Origin: Nostocaceae cyanobacterium
GTDB lineage: Bacteria; Cyanobacteriota; Cyanobacteriia; Cyanobacteriales; Nostocaceae
NCBI GenBank assembly: GCA_030065825.1
Contig: JASJCY010000027.1
Coordinates: forward strand, 1 to 64,000
Direction: 5' to 3'
DNA length: 64,000 nucleotides
Shown here: positions 1 through 9,535 of the stretch, in pieces
Layout: each line of letters starts with the position of its first letter
Position numbering within the stretch: position 1 is the first letter of the stretch
Notes under the pieces: model-generated
What the model was told of the DNA's origin: nothing
Databases searched by the model: none
Seen by the model: the letters and a program-made list of their open reading frames with translations, nothing else
Program-made: the position numbers and the translations under genes

Positions 1-161
1 ACCAATTACCAATTACCAATTACCAATTACCAATTACCAATTACCAATTACCAATTACCAATTACCAATTACCAATTACCAATTACCAATTACCAATTAC
101 CAATTACCAATTACCAATTACCAATTACCAATTACCAATCACCAATTACCAATTACCCATT
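1..161. repeat. Heptamer tandem repeat (ACCAATT)n
   Basis: About 22 near-perfect tandem copies of the 7-bp unit ACCAATT run from the window edge to just before the devC-like stop codon. Such short tandemly repeated heptamers are typical of filamentous cyanobacteria. The array lies where a third exporter gene (a devA-type ATPase) might have been expected; none is seen here, though one could lie beyond the window edge. Confidence 0.95.
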
Positions 162-164
162 CCC

Positions 165-1340
165 CTAAAACATATCAGCGGGGTCGGCAGATTGGACTTT
201 ACGGCTGGCTACAGCGCCGGATATCATACACATGATAATGGTGAGAATCTGTACCTGTATTGCCCTGGCTAAGGTCATGTAGAGGGGTAAATTAGTGGCG
301 TTACGGGTTAGGGAGTATAAACCAAAGGAAACAGCAAATCCTGGTATAAAGCCTAAGATTGCCATGATAATTGCTTCCTCAAATACTACTCCTAGTAAAT
401 AGACATTGCGGTAACCCATGGCTTTAAAGGTGGCATATTCTTTCATATGGGCGTTGACATCGGTGGAAAGAACTTGATACACAATAATTACTCCCACCAT
501 GAAGCCCATAGACACCCCTAAGCTGAAAATAAAACCAATGGCGGTATTTGTTTGCCAGTAGTCCTTTTCAAAGGCGATAAATTCTTCTTTGGTCAAAACT
601 TTGACATCATTCCCTAAATGGGATTTTAGACGAGTTGCAATTTCTTGGGGGTCATAACCCGGTTGCAGTTGAATTAAGCCTAAACTGAGATTACTTGCGG
701 GTCTTCTGGAAAATAGTCGCAAAAAATTCTGGTCGCTGGTAATTAAGGTACTATCAGCAATAAAAGAAGCGCCGATTTCAAATAAGCCGCTAATATTAAC
801 TGTACGGCGTTCAATTTCCGTTTTAACAGGCTTCCCAGCATCAACTTGGGCGATCGCCTCTTGGTATTCTCCCCTGGCTGCACGGTCAAATAAAACCGTA
901 TCTGGAAGTTTAATTTTATCTAGTTGACTGTTAACTGGTGGTAAGTCTAAAGCTGAATTTTCGGGATTAAAACCAATTACCAAAACTGTGTTCTTTTTCC
1001 GGGTTTGGGGATTTTTCCAATCGACAAAGTTAACATATACTCCCTGGGCTGATTTGACTCCCGGTATATCCATGGACTGGTAAAGTCGTCTGCGGGTAAA
1101 GGTGGACATATTTGCCAGGTTCCGCGCTTGGGGACTAATGAGGACAATATCCCCCTGGAAACTGCGGTGTATTCTGGTGTTACTGTCATAAAGGGCTGTT
1201 TGAAATCCCAACTGCATAAACATCAGTAAGTCGGCAAAGGCAATACCCGAAAGTGCTACCAAAAAACGACCTTTATGACGACTCAATTGCAGCCATCCTA
1301 GGGGAGTGCGGCGTTGTAATTGCTGTATAAATCCAATCAT
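165..1340 (-). CDS. devC: DevC-like ABC exporter permease (FtsX/MacB-type)
   Basis: This 391-residue inner-membrane protein looks like the permease of a DevBCA-type exporter; such systems export glycolipids or other envelope compounds, and the best-known one builds the heterocyst glycolipid layer. It has an N-terminal membrane segment (about residues 28-48), a long periplasmic domain, and three C-terminal membrane segments (about 268-292, 316-345, 360-380), which is the FtsX-like layout. Its start overlaps the stop of the upstream DevB-like gene by 4 bp, so the two are translationally coupled. No ATPase gene follows within the window. Cyanobacteria carry several paralogues, so this need not be the heterocyst devC itself. 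Confidence 0.88.
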   Translation of the reverse strand: MIGFIQQLQRRTPLGWLQLSRHKGRFLVALSGIAFADLLMFMQLGFQTALYDSNTRIHRSFQGDIVLISPQARNLANMSTFTRRRLYQSMDIPGVKSAQGVYVNFVDWKNPQTRKKNTVLVIGFNPENSALDLPPVNSQLDKIKLPDTVLFDRAARGEYQEAIAQVDAGKPVKTEIERRTVNISGLFEIGASFIADSTLITSDQNFLRLFSRRPASNLSLGLIQLQPGYDPQEIATRLKSHLGNDVKVLTKEEFIAFEKDYWQTNTAIGFIFSLGVSMGFMVGVIIVYQVLSTDVNAHMKEYATFKAMGYRNVYLLGVVFEEAIIMAILGFIPGFAVSFGLYSLTRNATNLPLYMTLARAIQVQILTIIMCMISGAVASRKVQSADPADMF

Positions 1341-2629
1341 AGTCCAATCACCGCCTTAACTTGCAAATTGGTAAATTGGGCTGCTTTTTGGGTGGATGGG
1401 TCATCAAGTTTGACGTGGACTTCCACCACTCTGGCGTCTATATTACTGGAAGGATCGCTATTGATCACATTTTGACGCTGAATTTGTAACCCTACTCTTT
1501 CCACTGTTCCCTGTAGTTCATCAGTTAGGGAATCACTTACTAAGCGCACTTTTTGCCCGGGACGGACTTTGTTGATATCACTTTGATAAACTTCTACCAC
1601 GGCGTACATCTGGCTATTTTGCCCAATTTCCACCACGCCATCGTTAGATATTAATTCCCCCGGACGGGCAAAAATTTCAAATACTTGCCCTTCTTGGGGC
1701 GATTTCACGTAAGCTTGTTGTAAATTCGCCTCTGCACGTTTGAGTGCAGCTACAGCACGTTTGACTTCTGCTTGTGCAGCTGCTATATCCACGGGACGCA
1801 CCTCAGCGATACGATTTAAGGTGGCTTTTCCTTCTTTTATTTGCTGCTTTCGGGATGCTTGGATGCGTTGGAGATTTGCCCTGGCTTCGTTAAGTTGCTG
1901 CTGTCGGGAGGTTTGAATCCGTTGCAAATTTGCTTTTGCTTCTGCTAACTGTTGTTTGGCGCTGTCTAATGTCAAGCGCTTGCTATCTCTTAGGGATGCG
2001 GAAATCGCCCCCTGTTGATACAGGGTTTGGTTACGTTGATATTCCATGCGGGCATTTTCTAACTGGGCTTCCAGGCGGGCAATGGTAGCTTTTTGTGCTA
2101 TGCTTTCCGTATTTCTTTCAGCTTCTAGACGGGCAATATTAGCTTTTTGCGCCTCTATCTCTGTACCTCTTTCTACTTCTAAGCGGGCAATGGTGGCTTT
2201 TTGTGCCTCGATTTCTCCCTGTTTTGCCCCGGCTTTTACCTGTGCTAAATTTGCCTGTGCTACCCCTACGGCTTCTTTTGCTTCTTCTAAGGCAGCTTGC
2301 AATCTGTCACGACTGTCTAAAATCGCTATCACTTGCCCTGCTTTTACCCTATCTCCTTCTTTCACCAATAATTGTTCAACCCGACTCCCTTCTGTTGACA
2401 CGGGGGCTGAAAGTTTTATTACCTCTCCTTTGGGTTCTAGTCTGCCTAGTGCTGTAACTGTTTTTACTTCTGGTACTTGAACTATCTGCTGTTGTTCCTT
2501 GCTAATTTCAGCAGTTTGAGACTGATTAACCGTATAAACACTGATTCCCATTGCAGAAAAGGCTGCAATTGTTGCCATGACTATGGATGGGCGGAAAATT
2601 GATTGCGGAGATTTAAAGTTTTGCAACAT
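1337..2629 (-). CDS. devB: DevB-like membrane fusion (HlyD-family) protein
   Basis: This 430-residue periplasmic adaptor would link the DevC-like permease to an outer-membrane channel. There is one membrane anchor near residues 17-37. A lipoyl half-motif (KEGDRVKAGQVIAILD) sits near residues 90-106, followed by a long alpha-helical coiled coil (about 115-300) containing three similar stretches built on ATIARLEA, and then the second lipoyl half and beta-barrel. The gene is first in a two-gene operon with the permease and is divergent from a TetR regulator. Palindromic operator candidates lie 20-105 bp upstream, so expression is probably repressed by that regulator. The coiled-coil repeats look recently duplicated. 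Confidence 0.9.
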   Translation of the reverse strand: MLQNFKSPQSIFRPSIVMATIAAFSAMGISVYTVNQSQTAEISKEQQQIVQVPEVKTVTALGRLEPKGEVIKLSAPVSTEGSRVEQLLVKEGDRVKAGQVIAILDSRDRLQAALEEAKEAVGVAQANLAQVKAGAKQGEIEAQKATIARLEVERGTEIEAQKANIARLEAERNTESIAQKATIARLEAQLENARMEYQRNQTLYQQGAISASLRDSKRLTLDSAKQQLAEAKANLQRIQTSRQQQLNEARANLQRIQASRKQQIKEGKATLNRIAEVRPVDIAAAQAEVKRAVAALKRAEANLQQAYVKSPQEGQVFEIFARPGELISNDGVVEIGQNSQMYAVVEVYQSDINKVRPGQKVRLVSDSLTDELQGTVERVGLQIQRQNVINSDPSSNIDARVVEVHVKLDDPSTQKAAQFTNLQVKAVIGL

Positions 2630-2651
2630 AGCATCCCTGGGTGAATAACAT

Positions 2652-2733
2652 ACTAAACCGTTTAGTTTTATAATATAACTAAACTGAACAGTTTAGTATA
2701 GTGATATCATAGAACTATACTAATCGGTTTAGT
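2652..2733. promoter_or_regulatory. Three palindromic TetR-type operator candidates
   Basis: Three related palindromes lie between the divergent exporter and TetR genes: ACTAAACCGTTTAGT at 2652-2666, ACTAAACTGAACAGTTTAGT at 2678-2697, and the less perfect ACTAATCGGTTTAGT at 2719-2733. They share the half-site ACTAAAC/GTTTAGT. Their position just upstream of the devB-like start suggests they are binding sites for the TetR protein encoded at 3094. This is inferred from symmetry and location only. Confidence 0.7.
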
Positions 2734-2911
2734 TTTCCTTGCAGAATCAATGGATAATAGGGTGCAATGTTATTGTGCCCTTGCCTTCTTTAAATTTGAA
2801 TGATTTAAATGCCCTGTGAGTACATTAGTTCGTAATTAGGGCTATTCTGAAATCCTATGGGTACGCTTGTGGTTGCAAAATTGGGTGAGTGAAAATATAG
2901 AAAACGGGCAG

Positions 2912-2953
2912 GGATGCCTGTTCCACAAACCAGGATGCCTGTTCCACAAACCA
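2912..2953. repeat. 21-bp direct repeat, two copies
   Basis: Two identical tandem copies of a 21-bp unit beginning GGATGCCTGTTCC lie at 2912-2932 and 2933-2953, followed by a partial third. They are in the 464-bp gap between the exporter operon and the TetR gene. The rest of that gap holds no other gene that I can see. Confidence 0.85.
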
Positions 2954-3093
2954 AGATGCTGATTATACATAACTATTAAAATTATCCCGCATTTATGCAA
3001 CGGCGAAAATTTAAACTGAACTAAAGTCCTAACTACAAACTAGGTAATGTATGACTGGATAATTAAGAATACTTTATAAGTTAAAAGTTAAAC

Positions 3094-3705
3094 ATGGCAC
3101 GAACAAAAGTAAGTGAAATTGACCGTGATAGTTCCATAGATAAAGTCGAGCAAATTCTCCAAGGGGCAATGCAGGAGTTCTTGGTACATGGTTATGCGGG
3201 CACCAGTATGGATAAGGTGGCAGCGGCAGCTGGTGTATCAAAAGCGACTGTATATAGCCATTTTCAAGATAAGGAAGGACTGTTTAAGGCTTTAATAGAA
3301 CAAAGAGCAAGAAAGAAATTTCAGTTAATTTTTGGTAAGCAAGCTTTGGAGGGGGAACCGAAAATAGTTGTGCGTCAGTTAGCAGTGAAAGGATTGGCGC
3401 AAATGGCGGAGGATAAGGAACATCGGGCATTGATGCGGGTGATAATTGGCGAATCTGGGCGTTTTCCAGGATTAGCAAAAATTTGTGTGCGCTGCATGAT
3501 TAAACCAATATGTGAAACTCTTAGCGAGTATCTTGCTGCTCATCCAGAGTTAAATATATCCGATCCAGAGGCAACAGCACGGGTAATTTTGGGGACGCTG
3601 GTACATTTTCATATTGTGCAAGAAGTGTTGCATGGTAAAGATATTTTGCCTATGGAGGAAGAGAGATTAATTGATAGTTTGATGGGAATGATTGTGGAAA
3701 GTTAG
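3094..3705 (+). CDS. TetR/AcrR family transcriptional regulator
   Basis: This 203-residue protein has an N-terminal TetR helix-turn-helix (about residues 15-62). The recognition-helix region contains VAAAAGVSKATVYSHF, a near-consensus TetR signature, followed by KEGLFKAL. The C-terminal half (about 75-200) is a helical ligand-binding and dimerisation domain of the AefR-like kind. It is divergent from the devB/devC-like exporter operon, and the intervening DNA holds three palindromes of one family. The simplest reading is a local repressor that senses an exported compound. The ligand cannot be told from sequence. Confidence 0.93.
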   Translation: MARTKVSEIDRDSSIDKVEQILQGAMQEFLVHGYAGTSMDKVAAAAGVSKATVYSHFQDKEGLFKALIEQRARKKFQLIFGKQALEGEPKIVVRQLAVKGLAQMAEDKEHRALMRVIIGESGRFPGLAKICVRCMIKPICETLSEYLAAHPELNISDPEATARVILGTLVHFHIVQEVLHGKDILPMEEERLIDSLMGMIVES

Positions 3706-3722
3706 CTGTCAACTCCCTTCCT

Positions 3723-3755
3723 AGATCCCCGACTTCTTAAAGAAGTCGGGGATCT
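3723..3755. terminator. Perfect 16-bp hairpin after tetR
   Basis: AGATCCCCGACTTCTT at 3723-3738 is exactly complementary to 3740-3755 with a one-base centre, and is followed by a short T-rich stretch. It lies 18 bp after the TetR stop and could end that transcript. Hairpins of this kind (CCCCGACTTCTT...) are also dispersed as repeats in cyanobacterial genomes, so it may be a repeat serving as terminator. Confidence 0.6.
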
Positions 3756-3813
3756 GTCTTTTCCAGCTACTATAGCAGTCGCCACAATTGTTAGGACATT
3801 TTTCTGTTAAGAG

Positions 3814-3897
3814 TTCCCTATTTCCTATTCCCTATTCCCTATTTCCTGTTTCCTATTCCCTATTTTCTATTCCCTATTCCCTGTTCCCTGTTCCCTC
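3814..3897. repeat. Pyrimidine heptamer repeat (TTCCCTA-like)
   Basis: About 12 degenerate copies of a 7-bp pyrimidine unit (TTCCCTA, TTCCTAT, TTCCCTG) lie directly upstream of the ATPase gene at 3933. A short open frame across the array is a by-product of the repeat. Confidence 0.85.
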
Positions 3898-3932
3898 TGT
3901 ATACTATCTAAAGGTTGTAACAAAGTTTTCTG

Positions 3933-5234
3933 ATGAGCAATACCATTTTTTGGCGAACTGCTTACCAGCTATTTAAACCAGAGGAACCTCTAGCAACTGC
4001 TGAAGACCTGAGAAATTTTTATGTCCAGAGAGATAATAGTCCTGTGGATAAGCTGGTCAGTTTGCTAGAAATGGAAGATGATCCAGCAAAGTTTTTACTA
4101 GCAGGTCATCGGGGTGGGGGGAAAACTACGGAATTGCGACGACTGGAACAAAAATTAGCAGAAAACTATACTGTTATTTGGATTGATACGCAAGCTGCTT
4201 TAGATAGATATAATATTGGTTATGCGGAAGTTGTAGTTTTAATTGGTTTAGAAATTGCTCGTCAGGCTATTAAATCTAATTGGTTATTTAAAAAGGATAA
4301 ATTATTACAAGGTTTATTGGATAGCTTAAAAAGCGTAATTTACGAAGACAAAGGAAGTCATACTGAAGGTTTGGGAATGCCGGAATTTATGGAGAAGGCA
4401 GGGGTAATTCTCAAACGCGGTTTAACTAGAGAAGTGACAAAAACTCTCAATGTGCGTCCTTTGTTGAGTGAGATTATTACTAGGGTTAATAATATTATTG
4501 AGGCTGCGGAAAAGGAAAGTCAGCAAAGGTTACTGATTATTGTTGATGGTTTGGATAGGCATGACCAAGTAACTGCTTTGGAGATGTTTTCGAGTCCGTT
4601 GTTGGTAGAATTAAATTGCCATATTATCTATTCGATTCCTATTTCTTTGCGATATTCTCCAAGTTTCCGTCAGCCGATGGAAAGTTTTCAGAAGTGTTTG
4701 GATTTAAATAATCCTCCTGTGTTTGAATGTGATGATAATTTATGTCCGACAAGTAATCCTCATCGAAATGGTCGGGAAATTCTGATTAATGTTATTAATA
4801 AACGTCTTGTCAGTTTAGGTGATAGTTACAAGGGTTTATTTAATCCTGATGCTTTGGAATTAATTTGTGAAAAAAGTGGTGGTGTGATGCGAGAATTAGT
4901 GAGATTAGCACGTACTGCCTGTGAAATTGGGTTGCAAAATAAGTTGAATTTAATCGATTTAGAAACTGCAAAAGAGGCAGTAAGAGAAGTTGGTAGGGAA
5001 TATAATTTAAGCGATTATCACTATCCGGAACTTGATTTTATCCATCGTACTGGCAAATTAACGACGAAGACACACAGTTTGCCTAATAAGGGAGAGTTTA
5101 TTATTTGTGATGAACTTTTACAAAATAAATTAGTTTTAGGTTATTACACTTCAAAGCAAGAGTCTTGGTTTGATATTAATCCTATTTTGATAGAAGATTT
5201 AGAGCGTTGGCAAGGGGGTAATAATAATATTTAA
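3933..5234 (+). CDS. P-loop ATPase with C-terminal winged-helix-like region
   Basis: This 433-residue soluble protein has a clear Walker A motif (GHRGGGKTT, residues 58-66) and a Walker B strand (LLIIVDGLDRHD, about 200-211). A later strand (HIIYSIPISLRYS, near 222-235) carries an arginine. The C-terminal 60 residues look like a winged helix. The layout resembles AAA/STAND-type ATPases related to Orc/Cdc6-like NTPases. I do not recognise a named family. It lies upstream, in the same direction, of a giant NACHT-TPR protein, separated by 580 bp that now contain a MITE. The pair may form one signalling or defence module. The start is the ATG at 3933; upstream sequence is repeat. Confidence 0.85.
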   Translation: MSNTIFWRTAYQLFKPEEPLATAEDLRNFYVQRDNSPVDKLVSLLEMEDDPAKFLLAGHRGGGKTTELRRLEQKLAENYTVIWIDTQAALDRYNIGYAEVVVLIGLEIARQAIKSNWLFKKDKLLQGLLDSLKSVIYEDKGSHTEGLGMPEFMEKAGVILKRGLTREVTKTLNVRPLLSEIITRVNNIIEAAEKESQQRLLIIVDGLDRHDQVTALEMFSSPLLVELNCHIIYSIPISLRYSPSFRQPMESFQKCLDLNNPPVFECDDNLCPTSNPHRNGREILINVINKRLVSLGDSYKGLFNPDALELICEKSGGVMRELVRLARTACEIGLQNKLNLIDLETAKEAVREVGREYNLSDYHYPELDFIHRTGKLTTKTHSLPNKGEFIICDELLQNKLVLGYYTSKQESWFDINPILIEDLERWQGGNNNI

Positions 5235-5326
5235 AATTGTAGTTTGACATTAATAATTAGACGTTGCTCAATCCATGTATGAAAATGATACGAATTTTAA
5301 AAAAGAATGCGATACATGATTGGTTG

Positions 5327-5352
5327 GTAGGGGTGCGGTTTCCGCACCCTAC
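5327..5352. repeat. Dispersed hairpin repeat
   Basis: GTAGGGGTGCGG, a TTT loop, and CCGCACCCTAC form a strong hairpin with one bulged G. This is a common cyanobacterial dispersed repeat type. It lies 93 bp after the ATPase stop and could act as its terminator. Confidence 0.6.
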
Positions 5353-5415
5353 AATTAGATTTGTTGCAAACATTTTTTGATTTGGGATGATTTTGCATAA
5401 TTACAAAACCCTTTA

Positions 5416-5714
5416 GACGTTGTTTGTCAAGTCTAAAGCTTTACGAAAAAACCTCACTTCTTATCTCTCTCCTAGGAGGAGAGAGACTTTGAAAACCCTA
5501 TTTTTCTGTTCCCCTTCCCTAGTAGGGAAGGGGTTAGGGGTTAGGTTTTTAGGGTTGTGATGTTAGACATCTGACATCTTGCACCAGTTGCAACAAGCGC
5601 AGAGAAACCGGGTTTATCAACCAAAAATTAAGGTTTTTCAGTTAGTGATTATCAATAAACCCGGTTTCTTAGGGTGGTGCAAGATATGACACATAATACT
5701 TTTCAAACATCCTC
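5416..5714. mobile_element. MITE-like element, copy A
   Basis: A 299-bp non-coding element begins GACGTTGTTTG and ends CAAACATCCTC, an imperfect terminal inverted repeat shared with copies at 29150 and 32926. It is flanked on both sides by TTA (5413-5415 and 5715-5717), a 3-bp TNA-type target duplication. Inside are a CTCTCTCC/GGAGAGAG palindrome (5465-5485), a CCCCTTCCCT hairpin (5511-5532) and a nested hairpin repeat with AAACCGGGTTT (5602-5670). It separates the ATPase and NACHT genes. The remainder of this 580-bp gap contains only hairpin repeats. Confidence 0.75.
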
Positions 5715-5815
5715 TTAGACGTTGTAATGCAACGTCTCTACACCCAGATTCATACTTTAAATTAGCAATCCCAATTTTGACATTAATAATTACCAATTAG
5801 ACGGTGGTATTGCAT

Positions 5816-8800
5816 ATGTTTTCTGACGATTCTACCTACTTTCTGAGGGAAAATGACAAAGCAGAATTAAAGAAATTAGTCAGGGTATTGGAACTTTCTA
5901 GCGGTACGACAATTATCTTTGCTATTGCACCGGAGAATAGTCCCCACCATCCTGTTGTGGAAAAGCTGAAAGAAAGTTTAGCAACCAGTGAGGAAAAGTT
6001 TGAATTTGAGAACTTTTTTTATAGTCAAAACTCTTTCCATAATTTTCTGTATGGCTTAGATGATAATCGGCAGAAAAGTCGGGAAATTGGGCGCAAATTG
6101 GTTATGGCATTTGGAATTGACCAATTACCAACACCGCGCTTGGTGACAGAAATGAGGCAATTAAATTTGGGAAGGGAAGAGTTATTTTGGAGAAATTTAG
6201 GACTGATTTTATGGCTTAATAAAAAGAGTTTTTTAGATGAGTTTCGCCAGCGGGCACCGGATTTTTGGGATTGGCGAGAAAAGATAGTCCAATTTGAAAC
6301 ACGCAATCCTTTACTTTATCCCTATTTAGATTGGTTGATTGCTGACAATTCCTATCTAAAAATGAGTGGGGTGATGCAGGTAAATCGCCAAGTTGATATT
6401 TTTCTCGACCAAATTTATGTTTCTCTGCAAGCACAATGGCGACAAGAAGTTACAGATATTTCTGAACGCAGTCAACGGGAAATTGAGATGTTAGCATCTC
6501 GGAGTAGTTCATTTAAAGGAATGGGTTCTAGGCTGGATGATTGGAATGAATCTTACTATTACGAACCAGGACCGAAAGAATCAATATTAGGTTCAGTTTC
6601 CAAGACTAAAACGGTTACGCAAAAGGTAGATTTATCCGCAGCTGTGCAGCAGAATAACTATAGCGTAATTTTAGGCGATCCTGGTGCTGGTAAAACTACT
6701 CTGCTGCGTTATTTAGCACTGCATTTTGCAACAGCAAAAAGAGATAATTTGGAAAGGGTTTTTGTTGAGGACGATGGTGTAGATAATTATGTAAATGGGG
6801 ATAAAAAGCAGAAAGAGTTAGGTAAAACTTTGTTACCTGTTTTCTTCCGCATTGCTGATTATGCAGAGAGATTAAAAGAACAACCAGAGTTAACTTTAGA
6901 AGAATATCTACGTCAATTTTACCGCCAATGGGAAGCTCATTTTCAAACAGAGAAAGAAATGGGAACTGAGGAGGTAGCGGAGTTTCTTTTGTTGAGGATG
7001 CGTCAGGGACAGTGTTTGATGCTGTTGGATGGATTAGATGAGGTATTTGACCAACAAAGCCGCAGACAAATTGTAGAATGTATTAATCAGTTTGTGGATG
7101 AGTTTCGTAACAACAAATTTGTCATTACCAGTCGCATTGCTGGCTACCGCGATGTCCAACTCAGCAGTAGGTTTGCAGAGTTTACCATTGAAGATATGGA
7201 CAGCGAACAGGTACAGCGATTCCTGTATCGTTGGTGTCGAACAATTGAAAAAGCACAGCAGCCAGATGCTAGCGAGGAACAATGGCAAAGACGAGGAGAT
7301 GAGCAAGTAGAGGATATTTTAGAGGCAATTGCAGACAATGAGGGTGTGAAGCGGTTAACGGCTAACCCCCTACTGTTAACGATTTTAGCGTTGATTCACC
7401 GGAATGGGGAACGCTTACCACACCGACGGGTGAAATTGTACGAGTTGGCTGTGCAAACTTTGACGGAAGATTGGCAACTCAGTAAGAAGTTACCTGATGC
7501 ACCGAATGTGGTATTAAAGGAAACTGAGGTAGTGGAACTTTTAGCACCCCTGGCATACTGGATGCATGAGGAAAAGCCTTCGGGATTGGTAACGCAAGGG
7601 GAAGTGGAGGAGAAATTAGCAGAGAAGCTGGCGGAATTAAATGATACCGAACCCGAATCAGAATCCGTGGGTCAATTAGTAGGGGAATTTTTGCGGAAGG
7701 TGCGGGAAACTACGGGTTTATTTGTGGAACGAATGCCAGAGGTTTATGGTTTTATGCACCTGACGTTTGAAGAGTATTTTGCATCTCGTTATATTGCGGA
7801 TAATGACCAAAGTGAGATATTAGAAATAATTCACAAACATGTTTACGAACCACGTTGGGATGAGCCACTTTTACTGGCTTTGGGATATTATGGGAGTCAT
7901 TTTTCTAAGCAATTTAGGAAGCTAGCGGAGAAATTATTTGTTAATTTGGAAGATTATCAACCCGTACTGCAATATGGGGAGATAAAAATTAAAAGTCCTA
8001 CATCTGATGATGCAGTTATTCTCTATTTGCAGGAGGATGAATCAGCAAATAATTTGAAAGAAGTAGAATTTAAGTTGAGAAATTTGCTGTTTGCAGGACA
8101 AGTAATTGCAGAAGTTGAAATTAATAGTATTCCTATTCGCAAAAAACCAATTGAAAAGTTAGTTATTACCTATCTTGGGATAGATACTGATTTTGAGGAT
8201 GATATAACTAAAAAATTACTAAGACTGCTACGTAAAATTGAACTGTTTTATCAAAAAGGTGAAGTCATAGATTTATTGAAACAAGCAGCTAATGACTCAA
8301 CGCTGTCTGAAGAAATTCGGATTAAGGCAAAAACTGCTATTCTTTATGTTGCTTGTGGTGAATCAGCAGGATTGGCAGATTCTGTGACAGAAATTGTTAA
8401 TAAATTAGAGCCTTCACTGTTTTGTAGTATTAGAGATTTGGTTCAAGAATTGGGTGAAGAAATGACACCTAATCTTGAAAGAAGCCGTCAGTATTATAGT
8501 AATGATGAAAGTTGTCAAAACGCATTAACTTTTCTCACGGCAATGTCTTATCTGCGTAAAGATAAGTATGATAAAGCCATTGAGATTTTTGAGGAGATAA
8601 CTGAGAAATTAAATAGCAGTTTCAGCCCTTATATTGCTTGGTCTTTGGCTACCTCTTATGAAGAGAAAGAAGTATTTGATAAAGCAAATGATTATTATCA
8701 AGAATGTTATGAAAAACTCGTTCAATGTATTGAACCATCAGCGTTTCTAAATCTTTGGATAAATCGAGGTGTTTGCTATAGGTTAGATGGTCAGTATGAG

Positions 8801-9478
8801 CAGGCTTTAGATTGTTTTCAGAGAATGTTGACTATTAGCACAGAGATTAATAAACCTCAAGATGAATCATTAGCTTTGTATCACATAGGTAGAACTTATA
8901 AAGAATGGAATAAATACGAGCAAGCAATAAATTACTATCAACAAAGCCGCGACCTTGATCAACAATTAGATAAAGATAATGATGTAGCTAACCTGTGGTA
9001 CTGGCTGGCTGATTGCTATCGAGAATGGGGTAAATATGAGTTAGCTATTGAGTGTGAAAATCAATGTTTAGCCATTCTTCAACAGTTGGATGACCAAGTT
9101 AATATTGCTGATGCTTACTTTCAACTAGGAAGGATTTATCAAGATTGGGGTAAATACGAACAAACTGTTAATTACTATCAACAAAGCCGGGAACTTTATC
9201 AACAATTAGGTCAAGATGAAAATGTAGCTAATCTGTGGTTCTTGCTAAGTCATTGCTATCGAGAATGGGGTAAATATGAGCTAGCTGTTGAGTGTGAAAA
9301 TCAATGTTTAGCCATTCTTCAACAGTTGGATAACCAAGTTAATATTGCATTAGCTTATTATCAACTAGGACTGATTTATAAAGATTGGGGTAAATACGAC
9401 CAAGCTATTAATTACTACCAACAAAGCCGGGAACTTTATCAACAATTAGATCAAGATAATCATGTAGCTAATCAGTAG
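5816..9478 (+). CDS. NACHT ATPase with C-terminal TPR array (STAND-type)
   Basis: About 1220 residues. Numbering here is from a possible GTG start at 5804; ATG 5816 is preferred. Residues 10-200 resemble a P-loop domain that has lost Walker A (IIFAIAPENSPHHPVVEKL where GKT is expected; LGLILWLN in place of Walker B). Residues 285-660 are a NACHT module: Walker A GDPGAGKTT (291-299), Walker B CLMLLDGLDEV (404-414), TSR sensor (about 442), and MHLTFEEYFASRY in the winged-helix end. From about residue 890 come tetratricopeptide repeats (YREWGKYELA). STAND proteins act as ATP-driven switches in defence or signalling, sensing a ligand through the repeats. The frame ends at a TAG inside a repeat unit, with repeat sequence continuing in frame after it. 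Confidence 0.85.
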   Translation: MFSDDSTYFLRENDKAELKKLVRVLELSSGTTIIFAIAPENSPHHPVVEKLKESLATSEEKFEFENFFYSQNSFHNFLYGLDDNRQKSREIGRKLVMAFGIDQLPTPRLVTEMRQLNLGREELFWRNLGLILWLNKKSFLDEFRQRAPDFWDWREKIVQFETRNPLLYPYLDWLIADNSYLKMSGVMQVNRQVDIFLDQIYVSLQAQWRQEVTDISERSQREIEMLASRSSSFKGMGSRLDDWNESYYYEPGPKESILGSVSKTKTVTQKVDLSAAVQQNNYSVILGDPGAGKTTLLRYLALHFATAKRDNLERVFVEDDGVDNYVNGDKKQKELGKTLLPVFFRIADYAERLKEQPELTLEEYLRQFYRQWEAHFQTEKEMGTEEVAEFLLLRMRQGQCLMLLDGLDEVFDQQSRRQIVECINQFVDEFRNNKFVITSRIAGYRDVQLSSRFAEFTIEDMDSEQVQRFLYRWCRTIEKAQQPDASEEQWQRRGDEQVEDILEAIADNEGVKRLTANPLLLTILALIHRNGERLPHRRVKLYELAVQTLTEDWQLSKKLPDAPNVVLKETEVVELLAPLAYWMHEEKPSGLVTQGEVEEKLAEKLAELNDTEPESESVGQLVGEFLRKVRETTGLFVERMPEVYGFMHLTFEEYFASRYIADNDQSEILEIIHKHVYEPRWDEPLLLALGYYGSHFSKQFRKLAEKLFVNLEDYQPVLQYGEIKIKSPTSDDAVILYLQEDESANNLKEVEFKLRNLLFAGQVIAEVEINSIPIRKKPIEKLVITYLGIDTDFEDDITKKLLRLLRKIELFYQKGEVIDLLKQAANDSTLSEEIRIKAKTAILYVACGESAGLADSVTEIVNKLEPSLFCSIRDLVQELGEEMTPNLERSRQYYSNDESCQNALTFLTAMSYLRKDKYDKAIEIFEEITEKLNSSFSPYIAWSLATSYEEKEVFDKANDYYQECYEKLVQCIEPSAFLNLWINRGVCYRLDGQYEQALDCFQRMLTISTEINKPQDESLALYHIGRTYKEWNKYEQAINYYQQSRDLDQQLDKDNDVANLWYWLADCYREWGKYELAIECENQCLAILQQLDDQVNIADAYFQLGRIYQDWGKYEQTVNYYQQSRELYQQLGQDENVANLWFLLSHCYREWGKYELAVECENQCLAILQQLDNQVNIALAYYQLGLIYKDWGKYDQAINYYQQSRELYQQLDQDNHVANQ

Positions 9479-9535
9479 TACTGGCTGGGTGATTGCTATC
9501 GAGAATGGGGTAAATATGAGCAAGCTGTTGAGTGT
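8984..9535 (+). repeat. 240-bp near-identical TPR-coding repeats
   Basis: A 240-bp unit (80 codons, two TPRs) is repeated from 8984 and 9224, with a third, partial unit from 9464. The copies are nearly identical at the DNA level. In the third unit CTG TGG has become CAG TAG, creating the stop at 9476-9478. The unit then continues in frame for 20 codons (YWLGDCYREWGKYEQAVECQ) to a second TAG at 9539-9541. Confidence 0.9.

Noticed and set aside
1..161. Regular repeats that might suggest a CRISPR array
   Set aside because: The unit is 7 bp with no spacers; this is a simple tandem repeat.
2046..2480. 144-codon plus-strand frame opposite the DevB-like gene
   Set aside because: A shadow of the coiled-coil repeats of the real gene on the other strand.
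3788..3976. 62-codon open frame in front of the ATPase gene
   Set aside because: It is the translation of the TTCCCTA heptamer array (SLFPIPYSLFP) and runs into the real gene in another frame.
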